Assembly: GCF_052056295.1 (NCBI RefSeq)
Contig: NZ_CP182493.1
Span: 1,488,001 to 1,552,000 of the forward strand
Length of the DNA: 64,000 nt
DNA from: Catenovulum sp052056295
Lineage (GTDB): Bacteria > Pseudomonadota > Gammaproteobacteria > Enterobacterales > Alteromonadaceae
Direction of reading: 5' to 3'
Positions 44,497 through 53,990 of the stretch are shown here, one piece after another (position 1 is the first letter of the stretch; every line of letters starts with the position of its first letter). A program made the position numbers and the translations under genes. Below the pieces are notes generated by a model. It saw only the letters and a program-made list of their open reading frames with translations. It ran no database searches and had not been told where the DNA came from.

Positions 44497-47277
44497 TTAT
44501 TCCATTGAATAACGCATACCTATAGAGAAGGTTCTTGCATACTTACCAGAACCATTGTTAAACAAAATCTGGTCCGAATAAGAACTGTGATAAATCTCTT
44601 GCATGATATTTACTGCATCAAAAGTTAATACAAGATTTTCATTTACATCATAACTAAACTGGAAATCCATAGTTTGCTCAGGTTCTGCAACTACTAAGCT
44701 CGGCATTGAACAACAGTTGTTTTGGCTCGCAGTGTAATCACTTCGATATACATATGAAAGACGTAATGAAAAATCTTCTTTTTCATACGCTAATATTGCA
44801 CTGTATGAAGAATCAGATACACCAAAAACAGGTACGTTTTCGTAGCCAGTCAACACTGGTGCACCACCATCATCCGCCTCTGCAAACACTGGATTCTCAA
44901 GTTCTGAATCAATAAGAGTATAACTCGCCATTATACCGATACCATCCAACAACTCTGGCAAACCATCAGGAAAATATTGAAAACCAACTTCAATACCATC
45001 TAATTTACCTTTACCTGAGTTTTGTGGAGAGTTTAAGATATAACGACCATTCTCATCTTCATCTGGTCTATCTGTTAATACAACATTAGTACCTTGATTT
45101 AAGATACGACCTTCGATATCACGCTTAAATACAACACCATACAAACTGCTAGACTCAGCGAAATACCACTCTAATGAAAAGTCGTAGTTTTTAGAGCTTT
45201 CAGGTTTTAAGTCTTTATTACCACTGCTAGCTGTACCCCAATCTGATTCCGTCCAAGCAACAGGAGGATTAATCACTAACGACGGATTCAATAAATCAAA
45301 TCCAGGTCGATTAATACTTTCACCATATGAAAAACGAGCGATTACATCTTCGGCAAGTTCATAACGCATCATTAAGTTTGGCAATAACACACTAGAGCTG
45401 GTTGATTGGTCGACAATGCCAACCTCACCAGTTACAGGGTCATTACCAAAAAACTCTAAATCATTGGTCGCTTTGATATAACGGAAACCAATTTCACCAT
45501 CAAGCAAATTGCCACCTAAGTCAATCGCATATTTAGTTTGTGCATAGAAGGTTGTGGACAACTCTTCAACATTAAAACTTCTTGCTGGATCCGCACCAAG
45601 ATTATCAATGCCATAAAGCTCATTCATCTTATCTTGGTTGTCTAACAGATAACGACCATCAACAACTAGGTATTGGCGTGGAATATAAGCAACACCGTCA
45701 AAGAAGTCACCATCATTAGCTGACAATACACCAGGTAACAAACCTTCTATATTGTTACAATCGATAGCACAACCACCGCCATAATCACCGTCTTCGTTAA
45801 CAGCTGTGCGTTTATCAATACGCGCACCAAATGATACGGTTTCAAAAATACCGGCATCTAATATATATTCAGCATCTAAGGTCCAAGTTAACGCATCACC
45901 TTGGTCATGACCACCATTATCACCATAGTTAGATAAGCTATAGAAACTCGGATTAGTCAAATCCGACTCATCTACGTCCGCTGTATCTGGATTATCTAAA
46001 TACTGCACATAAGGCATGCTCGATAATTCATAGTTAAAATCTATGATTGCTTGATAAAAGTTACCATTAGCTTGTTGGTAGTTAAATTCGTGGGTAAAAG
46101 TACTGTCTTGGTAAATTAACTCTGACTCAATAGTTAAGTCATTACCCACATGCCATTTACCGCCTAATGCGTATAAATAGCTATCGGTTTTACCTGTGCT
46201 ACCATCACCACTACTAAAAAACGCAGGGTTATTGATATACATACGCTTCACTACGTTACTGTTGTCATACAGTTCGTAGTCTCTAAAGTTGTTGCCACTG
46301 TTAGAGTTAGCGAAGAAGAAAGCGTTATATCCTTCATTTCTGTAGCCATTGTAGAAAGCTTCAAAAATATACTCTGAGTCGTCATTTGGACGCCATTGAA
46401 GTGAAATATTCGCTGCAGGGCGCTCACGCTCACCGCGAATATCATTCCAGCCCATAGCGTCTCTTAACAATACATACTCATGGGTTTGCCCATTGTATTC
46501 AAGTGTAGAACCAGGGGCACTAGATAACTCTTGGCTTTTAAATGATTGATTAAACGCATCATGAGTATTGATATCATACGGATCTAATGAACCAACCCAA
46601 ATAGTTTCGTCACGCCATCTAGTTTTAACCATAGATAAGTTGACAAGTGCACCAAACTCACCTAAGTCTGATTCCCAACGTGTACTGGCTAACAAACTTA
46701 CATTTGGATCAATTTCACCCGATGTATCTTGATAAGTACCTTTAGCGGCAACTACTAATTTGTTACCTTCAAAGTTGAATGGACGATGTGTTTTTACGTC
46801 AATCAAACCGGCCAAACCACCTTCAAGCTCTTTAGCTGAACGGGTTTTATATACAGATACACTATTTAATAAACTTGCAGGAATATCTTGTAATGCAACA
46901 CTACGGCCATTACCAGTGAATACTTGGCGACCATTTACTGTAGTTGCGATATCACCTAAACCACGAATGGTAATATTTGAGGTTTCACCGCCCCCACGAC
47001 CAGTTACCTGAACACCCGTAACACGTTGTAGTGATTCAACTACGTTATTATCTGGGAATTTACCAATATCTTCCGAGATAATAGTATCAGTAATTTGTAC
47101 ATTGTCTCTTTTTAAGGCTAACGCCATTGAGTTAGAGGCACGAATACCGCTAACCTGAATTACTTCTACATCTTCTTCTGCGTTTTCTTCTGTTTCTACT
47201 TCAGCCGCAATCAAGTTTTGGCTTGATAATGCGATAGCTGTTGCTATTGCAGTATGTACTAATGAAGGTTTAAACAT
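44497..47277 (-). CDS. TonB-dependent receptor for arabinan oligosaccharides
   Basis: The 926-residue outer-membrane transporter has a signal peptide (MFKPSLVHTAIATAIALSSQ) and an acidic linker containing the TonB-box-like VEVIQVSGIRAS. The plug domain shows DTIISEDIGKFPDNNVVESLQRVTGVQV, GGGETSNITIRGLG and a long barrel. The features match the TIGR01782 (Xanthomonas/Caulobacter-type) receptors that import oligosaccharides in marine gammaproteobacteria. It lies directly downstream of the large GH43 arabinanase gene in the same direction, 96 bases apart, so it is probably co-transcribed from the promoter with operator D. The C-terminus reads FSIGMRYSME rather than ending in an aromatic residue. 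The substrate is inferred from context. Confidence 0.88.
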   Translation of the reverse strand: MFKPSLVHTAIATAIALSSQNLIAAEVETEENAEEDVEVIQVSGIRASNSMALALKRDNVQITDTIISEDIGKFPDNNVVESLQRVTGVQVTGRGGGETSNITIRGLGDIATTVNGRQVFTGNGRSVALQDIPASLLNSVSVYKTRSAKELEGGLAGLIDVKTHRPFNFEGNKLVVAAKGTYQDTSGEIDPNVSLLASTRWESDLGEFGALVNLSMVKTRWRDETIWVGSLDPYDINTHDAFNQSFKSQELSSAPGSTLEYNGQTHEYVLLRDAMGWNDIRGERERPAANISLQWRPNDDSEYIFEAFYNGYRNEGYNAFFFANSNSGNNFRDYELYDNSNVVKRMYINNPAFFSSGDGSTGKTDSYLYALGGKWHVGNDLTIESELIYQDSTFTHEFNYQQANGNFYQAIIDFNYELSSMPYVQYLDNPDTADVDESDLTNPSFYSLSNYGDNGGHDQGDALTWTLDAEYILDAGIFETVSFGARIDKRTAVNEDGDYGGGCAIDCNNIEGLLPGVLSANDGDFFDGVAYIPRQYLVVDGRYLLDNQDKMNELYGIDNLGADPARSFNVEELSTTFYAQTKYAIDLGGNLLDGEIGFRYIKATNDLEFFGNDPVTGEVGIVDQSTSSSVLLPNLMMRYELAEDVIARFSYGESINRPGFDLLNPSLVINPPVAWTESDWGTASSGNKDLKPESSKNYDFSLEWYFAESSSLYGVVFKRDIEGRILNQGTNVVLTDRPDEDENGRYILNSPQNSGKGKLDGIEVGFQYFPDGLPELLDGIGIMASYTLIDSELENPVFAEADDGGAPVLTGYENVPVFGVSDSSYSAILAYEKEDFSLRLSYVYRSDYTASQNNCCSMPSLVVAEPEQTMDFQFSYDVNENLVLTFDAVNIMQEIYHSSYSDQILFNNGSGKYARTFSIGMRYSME

Positions 47278-47373
47278 AATACTTGTCTCACATTCTTTAG
47301 GTATAAGCTAAAAGCTTACTACCGATTAATCTGTTTCGTATTGATGCGTGTGGCCTTAGCCACACGCCACCCA

Positions 47374-50300
47374 TTATTCGCCTACGTTGAATAGCTCTTG
47401 TACTTTAGTTGCATCGATAGCTTCACTAAAGATTTTGAACTCATCAATCGCGCCATTAAATGGGATATCCCAATGGTTAACACCTAAGCCAAAGTAAGTT
47501 GTTTGCCCTAGACTAAACACATTTGGATAACCAGTGCCTTCGAAACGAACTTCACCATTAAGGTACAATGTCACATCACCATTGCTTACAGTAAATGCCA
47601 CGTGAGTCCACTCGTCTTGAGCAATACGACCGCCTGGATCCGCGTCATACCATGCCGCACTTCCAGACCATAAGCGTGTCACTTGATCATCACCCCAAGA
47701 TGGAACAAAGCTCACCCAACTTGCAGTATTTGAAGCACCAAAGAATGATGTAGTAAAGCCTGTAAAGGTTTCTGGTTTAATCCAGAACGAAACAGAGTAA
47801 TCAAATGTTGTGATTAGGTTATCTGCAAAACGAACACCACTTGCACCGTCTAGATATACAGCTGAACCAACTACACCATCAACATAGCTAATTGTGCCAC
47901 CAGTGTTGTCAATTCGGTTGCCTGTTACAGTTGCTGCGGCATAAGAATTACCAGCAGAAGTTAGATCACCTTCAAAGCTATATTCAGCAGGAGCCTTAGA
48001 TTTAACTGTTACTTGAAACTCTTTAGTATCAGTAAACCCAGCATAGTTGATTGTAGCTGTTAGAGTTACTACAGCATCACCTTCTTTAGGACCGGGTTGA
48101 GTAACAACCGCGACACCATTAACAGGGTTCAATACTGAGGTATCACTAGATTCCCAGCTAATACCAGAAACAAATGGGCCTACGCGTGACAATTCGAAAC
48201 TTTCACGTACGGCAGACAAATCTCCCAACTCTAAGCCCGCTTTAACATATGCAGGGAACGTAGACTCATCAGTTAAATTGTTAAGCGCAACCGCGTTAAC
48301 ATCTAGTGGCTGGAGTGCATAATCATAAATGATAAGCTCATCAATTTGTGCGTTTAATGGTGTATCCCAATAGTTGACACCCAAACCAAACACACCACCA
48401 TCAGCACTAAATAAATCGAACATACCCGTAGCGCTTGCAGCAAGTGTGCCATTGATATAAAGACGTTGATCTCCTTCGTTTACGGTAACCGTAATGTGCG
48501 ACCAATCTTCTAATGGAATACCTTGCCAAGAATCAACAAATACACCATCAGCGCCGCTTGCAGACCAGATCATAAAGTTGTCACCAACCCACCCCATAGG
48601 CATCACATTCATACGTTGTCCACCTGGATCAGCAGTTGCGCCACCATAGAACGAACTAGTGAAGTTTGTAAATGCATGAGGTTTAATCCAGAATGAAACT
48701 GTATATTCATAAGATTGAATTAAATCTTGTGGGAATAACAAACCATAAGTCGCATCAAAATCAACTGAAGCACCGTATGTGTCATCAGTGTAAACTAAAG
48801 TGCCGCCAGTGTTGTTCAGGAAGTTACCTGTTACCGTTGCGTCAGCTTTGGTTTGCAGAGAGTCCGTCAAATCATTCTCGAATGAATAATGAGCTACCGC
48901 ATTTCTAAAACCATCTCTTGCTTTCAAAGTAACATCAAAAGATTTAGTCTCTGCTGTTTGACCATTTAACGAGATAGTTGCAGTCATAGTGATAACTTGA
49001 TCACCACGATCTGGTGTTGGAATAAATACACTACCATCATTTTCAATATAGTAAGTATTACTACTTTCCCAACTGATTGCCGCACCATTTTTACCTATAG
49101 TAGGTAAGGTAAATTCGTCGAAAATAGTCACTTCAGTTTGAATTTCTAAAGATTCACGAACCGCAGTTAAAGTTGCAGCAGTTACGTTAGTCTCATCAAT
49201 TTTACTACCCCAAACTGTTGCACCTGCACTAGACATAGCGCTGAAAGTAGGTACTAATTCACCACGTCCATTATCCCATTGCCACTTAGCAACACCAGTG
49301 TAAGAACCTGAGCTTAAATCAAGGCGAATGGTATTTTTATCTAGCATGTACCAATTACCAGTTGCACTACCAGATACTGTACGGTTTTCATTTAACCAAA
49401 TTGCACCTGAAACGGCTGGAACTGTATTGGTTGCAAAACCGTGATCGACAAACTTGTAGTAACCAGCCATAGAGTTAACATCTAACGCATTATCACCGTC
49501 AATAGGTACATAACGTTGTGGTGATACAACTAACCAATCATCAGCAGTAACAAACATTTCGTGTGTGCGCACTGCATGAGCTTCTGAATTGCCAGGATAA
49601 GAGGTCGCACCTGCAGGGAAACGTGTATGCATAACCATTAAATGACGACCAGTGGCTTCATCATAAATGGTTGAGTGGTGACCAGGAGCAGCATAACCCC
49701 ATGCAGGTGCTTCATCACCAACTTCTTGTGTTATCTCAAAACCACCGATTAATTTACCACCAATCTCATTAGTGCCTTTAATGGTAGAAATATCGTTTCC
49801 TTGAGGGTCTAAATAAGGGCCATCAGGTGTTTTAGAACGTGCAATACGCACGTTATAACCACCATCTCGATTAAAACCAGCGATTGACCACATTAAGTAG
49901 TAATAATCAGTCTCTGGGCTATACATTACGTATGAGCCTTCAATTGAGCGATAGTCACCGCCAACAAGGTGTTTACCATAACCTTGACCAGCAACTGGCA
50001 TACCTGTTGTTGTGTCTAATTCAAGAATATAGATACCGCCAGAATATGAACCATATACCATCCATAACTTGCCTTCTTTATCAAAGAAAGCTGTTGGGTC
50101 AATGGCATTTGGATCAATCGCTGGGTTATACGTATCTTGGCCGTTATCTAATGGATATGTATCCATTTCAGGGAAAATAGTTTTGGTTAACACAATTGGA
50201 TTGCCGTCAGCATCCAATACATTGTTACCGTCTGCGTCTTTTTGGAATTGCTGATTGCCATCCGCGTCAAGATCATCAACTACTTGACTACGATATCCAG

Positions 50301-50934
50301 TACGTAAAAACACACCTTTGTCAACAAATGGGCCTTCTGGTGAATCGGCTTCAGCCAAACCTAGATATGAACGATGCCAACAACCACCGCCAATACCTTT
50401 CTCATCTTTCGCTTCATCTTGCGCACAGTGATTGTAGTAGAACCAATATTTACCGTTTGGAGCTTGGATAACGTTGGCAGCCCAGTTACCTTCCCAACCA
50501 TCGGTCCAAGCTATACCTTCAGATATTTCTGAGGTGTATGTATTAAATAACGGAGAGTCGTCGACAACTAGTTCATCACGGGTTTTATTCTCACCATCAA
50601 TATTATGAGTTACAGTCGCGTTTCCTGGAGCAGAAATATAATCCCAATTAATTAAATCAGTAGATTTAGCTGCTGCTAAATGCGAACCATATATGTAATA
50701 GGTTTCAACACCGTCAACAACCGCTTTAATAACTGAAGGGTCGTGTACACCTATGTCTTCGAAATCAACTTTTCCTTCAACAAGTGTTACTGAACTGGAT
50801 AAGCTAGGTTTAGCTTCATAAACCGGAAATTCTGGAACTTGGTTCTCTGGGTAACCGCTTTTGCCTTCATCTGAACCACAGCTTGCTAATGCAATTACGC
50901 TGCTAACAATGAGGGCGACTTTGGTCTTATTCAT
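47374..50934 (-). CDS. Multidomain GH43 endo-arabinanase lipoprotein with two LamG-like domains
   Basis: The 1186-residue lipoprotein (MNKTKVALIVSSVIALASCG) is probably surface-exposed. The GH43 propeller (about 45-480) shows GVHDPSVIKA (base), NAIDPTAFFDKEGKLWMVYGS (modulator) and IEGSYVMYSPETDYYY (acid). The following domain ending GATVWGSKI is the GH43 C-terminal domain seen in ABN2-type endo-arabinanases. Then come an atrophied Ig-like domain (ISWESSNTYYIEN), a LamG-like jellyroll (AHYSFENDLTDSL...VSFWIKPHAF), a second Ig-like (ISWESSDTSVL) and a second LamG (SVSFWIKPETF). The repeated Ig-LamG modules probably bind glycan. Leader gene of the TonB receptor operon. Confidence 0.88.
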   Translation of the reverse strand: MNKTKVALIVSSVIALASCGSDEGKSGYPENQVPEFPVYEAKPSLSSSVTLVEGKVDFEDIGVHDPSVIKAVVDGVETYYIYGSHLAAAKSTDLINWDYISAPGNATVTHNIDGENKTRDELVVDDSPLFNTYTSEISEGIAWTDGWEGNWAANVIQAPNGKYWFYYNHCAQDEAKDEKGIGGGCWHRSYLGLAEADSPEGPFVDKGVFLRTGYRSQVVDDLDADGNQQFQKDADGNNVLDADGNPIVLTKTIFPEMDTYPLDNGQDTYNPAIDPNAIDPTAFFDKEGKLWMVYGSYSGGIYILELDTTTGMPVAGQGYGKHLVGGDYRSIEGSYVMYSPETDYYYLMWSIAGFNRDGGYNVRIARSKTPDGPYLDPQGNDISTIKGTNEIGGKLIGGFEITQEVGDEAPAWGYAAPGHHSTIYDEATGRHLMVMHTRFPAGATSYPGNSEAHAVRTHEMFVTADDWLVVSPQRYVPIDGDNALDVNSMAGYYKFVDHGFATNTVPAVSGAIWLNENRTVSGSATGNWYMLDKNTIRLDLSSGSYTGVAKWQWDNGRGELVPTFSAMSSAGATVWGSKIDETNVTAATLTAVRESLEIQTEVTIFDEFTLPTIGKNGAAISWESSNTYYIENDGSVFIPTPDRGDQVITMTATISLNGQTAETKSFDVTLKARDGFRNAVAHYSFENDLTDSLQTKADATVTGNFLNNTGGTLVYTDDTYGASVDFDATYGLLFPQDLIQSYEYTVSFWIKPHAFTNFTSSFYGGATADPGGQRMNVMPMGWVGDNFMIWSASGADGVFVDSWQGIPLEDWSHITVTVNEGDQRLYINGTLAASATGMFDLFSADGGVFGLGVNYWDTPLNAQIDELIIYDYALQPLDVNAVALNNLTDESTFPAYVKAGLELGDLSAVRESFELSRVGPFVSGISWESSDTSVLNPVNGVAVVTQPGPKEGDAVVTLTATINYAGFTDTKEFQVTVKSKAPAEYSFEGDLTSAGNSYAAATVTGNRIDNTGGTISYVDGVVGSAVYLDGASGVRFADNLITTFDYSVSFWIKPETFTGFTTSFFGASNTASWVSFVPSWGDDQVTRLWSGSAAWYDADPGGRIAQDEWTHVAFTVSNGDVTLYLNGEVRFEGTGYPNVFSLGQTTYFGLGVNHWDIPFNGAIDEFKIFSEAIDATKVQELFNVGE

Positions 50935-51022
50935 GTGTGTCCTCGCATTTAATACATTTAAATAAGTTTAGTGCCGAGTATAAATCCTGCATATCAACGT
51001 CTCTTCAACGCATATGGTATTT

Positions 51023-51033
51023 TAGTATTACTA
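51023..51033. promoter_or_regulatory. Predicted GntR operator D
   Basis: TAGTATTACTA within TTTAGTATTACTATTTAA, about 90 bases before the GH43-LamG gene. The rest of the gap 50935-51378 is AT-rich and gene-free. Confidence 0.65.
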
Positions 51034-51311
51034 TTTAATAAATGTCAAAGAAAATTACAATTTTAACACTTATTTAAATATGCCTAGTTTTTGAACCATT
51101 TTTATATACTCAGTTTTTAACAATCGTTTCCAAGTATAGTAAAAATGGGGCTTTACGCTGGTTTTGTTAGTCAAAAAAGTGATATTTCAACTTGAAGATA
51201 AGATAGTTTTGGCAAGATTAATTTACATATATGATAAGATTATTTGATTTTTTACGTTAAAAAACAAAGAAAAACACACCAAAAATCAACACAACTCATT
51301 TACATTTTAGA

Positions 51312-51340
51312 TAAAAAAAGGGCAACTACTAGAGTTGCCC
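51312..51340 (-). terminator. Intrinsic terminator of the araBDA operon
   Basis: AGTTGCCC and GGGCAACT stems with a five-base loop (51320-51340), followed on the minus strand by CTTTTTTTATC. It lies 40 bases after the araA stop. Confidence 0.8.
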
Positions 51341-51378
51341 TAATACACATGGGATTTTTAACAAAGAAATGTTAAAAC

Positions 51379-52881
51379 TTATAAGCCATTTGCTAAGCCG
51401 AAATAAGCTGCATTTTGGCGTAATTCGTTTTTGAATTGACGGATGTTAGTAGAGCCGTCGATAACCACTAGCTCAACACCTGCCATTTCAGCGTAATCGT
51501 TAATCATATCTGTTGTAACTGCTTGGCTGTATGCCGTGTGGTGCGCGCCACCTGCATAAATCCATGCTGCTGCTGCAACTGATAAGTTTGGTTTTGGTTC
51601 CCAAAGCGCAGATGCTACTGGTAACTCTGGCGTATTTTCAGGTGCTGTTACTGCATCTACTTCGTTTACGATAATGCGGAAACGGTTGCCCATATCAATT
51701 GGTGATACGTTGATAGCAGGACCAGCTTTACCGCTGAATAATAAACGCGCAACGTCACACTTCATACCAATGGTATGGCGGTGTACTTCTAAACGTGGTT
51801 TAGCAGCTGCGATTGATGGACAGACTTCTAACATATGGGCACCTAATACTTGGTCGCGTGCGCCGAAGTTGTAGGTATAGTCTTCCATAAATGATGTACC
51901 ACCAGAGCGGCCAACAGACATGGCTTTCATAATGCGAACCATAGCTGAAGTTTTCCAGTCGCCTTCACCGCCGTAACCAAAACCTTGCGCCATTAAGCGT
52001 TGCGTCGCTAAGCCTGGTAAACCTGTTAAACCTGTTAAGTTTTCAAAACAGTTGGTGAAACCACCAAAACCGCCGTCTTTTAAGAATTTAGCCATGCCTA
52101 ATTCTAAACGCGCTTCGTTTTGCAACATTTTTAATTGGTATTCATCTTTGAAGATGGCATCTGCTACTTGGTAGTCTTGGGTGTATAAGTCTAATTGTGC
52201 TGCTACGTCTGCATCTGAAATCTCATTTACAACTGCAGATAAGTCGCCTAAACCGTATGCGTGTACTTCGTAACCAAATTGGATTTGTGCTGCAACTTTG
52301 TCGCCTTCTGTAACAGCAACTTGACGCATGTTGTCACCGAAACGCGCAATTTTTAAGTTTTGGCTTTCGTTCCAACCCACAGCTGCACGGCACCAGTCAT
52401 CGATTTGTTCTTGAACTAAAGCATTTTGCCAGTGACCAACAACCACTTTACGCTCTTTACGCATACGTGTGCCGATGAAACCAAATTCACGACAACCGTG
52501 TGCACTTTGGTGCGTATTCATGTAGTTCATGTCAATTTCACCCCAAGGTAATGCTGCATTAAATTGGGTGTGAAGGTGCATAAATGGTTTACGTAATTCT
52601 GCTAAACCTGCAATCCACATTTTTGATGGAGAGAAGGTGTGCATCCACATGATTAAACCAACACAGTTTTTGTCTGCATTTGCTGCTTGGCAAACTGCAT
52701 GAATTTCTGCTGGTGATTTTACCGTTGGCTTGCACACTATGTTCATGCCAATGCTTTCTGATGTGTTGAAACCTTCTACGATTAAAGCACTGTCTTTTGC
52801 AACTTGCTCTAATACTTTTGGCCCGTATAAGTGTTGTGAGCCAGTTACAAACCAAACTTCTTTTTGACCAAATACGCTCAT
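51379..52881 (-). CDS. araA: L-arabinose isomerase AraA
   Basis: The 500-residue cytoplasmic enzyme converts L-arabinose to L-ribulose with Mn2+. Family signatures are FVTGSQHLYGPKVLEQVA at the N-terminus, CVGLIMWMHTFSPSKMWI, MNTHQSAHGCREFGFI, GFGYGGEGDWKTSAM, the metal ligands in SFMEDYTYNF and EVHRHTIG, and HHTAYSQAV near the C-terminus. It is full length. It is the last gene of the araB-araD-araA run, separated from araD by a 384-base gap containing hairpins and repeat R12, which may let it be expressed at a different level. Confidence 0.96.
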   Translation of the reverse strand: MSVFGQKEVWFVTGSQHLYGPKVLEQVAKDSALIVEGFNTSESIGMNIVCKPTVKSPAEIHAVCQAANADKNCVGLIMWMHTFSPSKMWIAGLAELRKPFMHLHTQFNAALPWGEIDMNYMNTHQSAHGCREFGFIGTRMRKERKVVVGHWQNALVQEQIDDWCRAAVGWNESQNLKIARFGDNMRQVAVTEGDKVAAQIQFGYEVHAYGLGDLSAVVNEISDADVAAQLDLYTQDYQVADAIFKDEYQLKMLQNEARLELGMAKFLKDGGFGGFTNCFENLTGLTGLPGLATQRLMAQGFGYGGEGDWKTSAMVRIMKAMSVGRSGGTSFMEDYTYNFGARDQVLGAHMLEVCPSIAAAKPRLEVHRHTIGMKCDVARLLFSGKAGPAINVSPIDMGNRFRIIVNEVDAVTAPENTPELPVASALWEPKPNLSVAAAAWIYAGGAHHTAYSQAVTTDMINDYAEMAGVELVVIDGSTNIRQFKNELRQNAAYFGLANGL

Positions 52882-52945
52882 AATTTTCTACCTTATAAAA
52901 ACTGTTGAGTCGAATGCTGACTGCAACCGACTCTAATGTAATTCA

Positions 52946-53007
52946 CAATGCTGCATAGGTTTTACCTTTATTGCAGCGTTTGGTGATGGCAAACCTATGC
53001 GGCATTG
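52946..53007. repeat. 62-bp hairpin, copy 1
   Basis: CAATGCTGCATAGGTTT pairs with AAACCTATGCGGCATTG. The same 62 bases recur at 53181 with one difference. An additional outer stem TCGAATGCTG/CAGCATTCGA (about 52912-53023) surrounds this copy. Confidence 0.8.
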
Positions 53008-53032
53008 CTTTCACCAGCATTCGAAGTGAATG

Positions 53033-53120
53033 CAATAATTAAATCCCAAACGCTTTTCACAATCCCTTGTCGCTCACATAAAACAATCCCTGTTTTATGA
53101 AGTTCGGATTTCTTTATTCC
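53033..53120 (-). repeat. Structured intergenic repeat R12
   Basis: CAATAATTAAATCCCAAACGC pairs with GTTCGGATTTCTTTATTCC. On the minus strand the apex is ACTTC, hairpin CATAAAACAGGGATTGTTTTATG, TGAGCGACAAGGGATTG and AAGCGTTTG. It sits between the two 62-bp hairpins in the araD-araA gap. Confidence 0.75.
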
Positions 53121-53180
53121 ATCCCCTTCTCTTAGACTTCAGAGTTGCCTACTACACGCAAACAACTCAAATTCAACTCA

Positions 53181-53242
53181 CAATGCTGCATAGGTTTTAC
53201 CTTTATTGCAGCGTTTGGTGATGGCAAGCCTATGCGGCATTG
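53181..53242. repeat. 62-bp hairpin, copy 2
   Basis: Second copy of the 52946 hairpin, differing by A to G in the right arm (AAGCCTATGCGG). It lies 24 bases after the araD stop on the transcribed strand. Confidence 0.8.
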
Positions 53243-53265
53243 CTGGCACCAAACTTTAGTGTTAA

Positions 53266-53961
53266 TTACTTCTGCCCGTAATAAGCGTTTTTACCGTTCT
53301 TACGTAAATAATGCTTATCTACCAACTCTTGTTTTAAGTCCCCAATTTGAGGTGACAAGGTTTTGGTTAAATAAGCCATTTTGGCGATTTCTTCTAACAA
53401 TACTGCGTGGTAAACCGACTTAGCTGCATCTTTACCCCAAGTAAAAGGGGCATGGCCTGCAACTATTACCATAGGTGATTCATTCGGGTCACGGTCTTGA
53501 AACAGCTCAACAATTTGTGCGCCGGTTTCTTCTTCGTAATCACCTTGAATACGTTCGTTACTCATAACAGGTGCACATGGAATTGCGCCATATACGTAAT
53601 CCGCTTGAGTGGTACCCAAACACGGAATATCAATTTGTGCTTGTGCCCATGCAGTTGCGTAAGTTGAATGTGTATGAGTTACACCACCAATATTGTCCCA
53701 AGTGCGATATAAATAGGTGTGGGTTTTAGTATCTGATGAAGGGTTTAACTTGCCTTCAACTATGTTGTTTTCTAAATCAACAACCACAATATCTTCAACT
53801 TTTAATGCTTCGTACGGTACACCGCTTGGTTTAATTGCAACCACACCTGCTGCACGGTCTATTTGTGACACATTACCAAAAGTGTAGGTGACTAATTTAC
53901 GCGTATCCAACTCCATGTTGGCTTCAAATACTTCGCGTTTTAATTCTAAAAACTTGCTCAT
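53266..53961 (-). CDS. araD: L-ribulose-5-phosphate 4-epimerase AraD
   Basis: The 231-residue class II aldolase-fold enzyme makes D-xylulose 5-phosphate. Motifs are LVTYTFGNVSQIDR, IKPSGVPYEAL, SSDTKTHTYLYR, the zinc ligands in GVTHTHSTYATAWAQA and VAGHAPFTWG, and the catalytic region AKSVYHAVLLEEIAKM. The length matches E. coli AraD. The gene starts 30 bases after araB with a GGAAACC-like site. It is part of the araBDA operon, feeding the pentose phosphate pathway. Confidence 0.95.
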   Translation of the reverse strand: MSKFLELKREVFEANMELDTRKLVTYTFGNVSQIDRAAGVVAIKPSGVPYEALKVEDIVVVDLENNIVEGKLNPSSDTKTHTYLYRTWDNIGGVTHTHSTYATAWAQAQIDIPCLGTTQADYVYGAIPCAPVMSNERIQGDYEEETGAQIVELFQDRDPNESPMVIVAGHAPFTWGKDAAKSVYHAVLLEEIAKMAYLTKTLSPQIGDLKQELVDKHYLRKNGKNAYYGQK

Positions 53962-53990
53962 TTTTTGGGTTTCCTGACTAATCTTTTTGC

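Noticed and set aside
53145..53423. 92-codon plus-strand frame
   Set aside because: It spans the 62-bp hairpin and runs antisense into araD.
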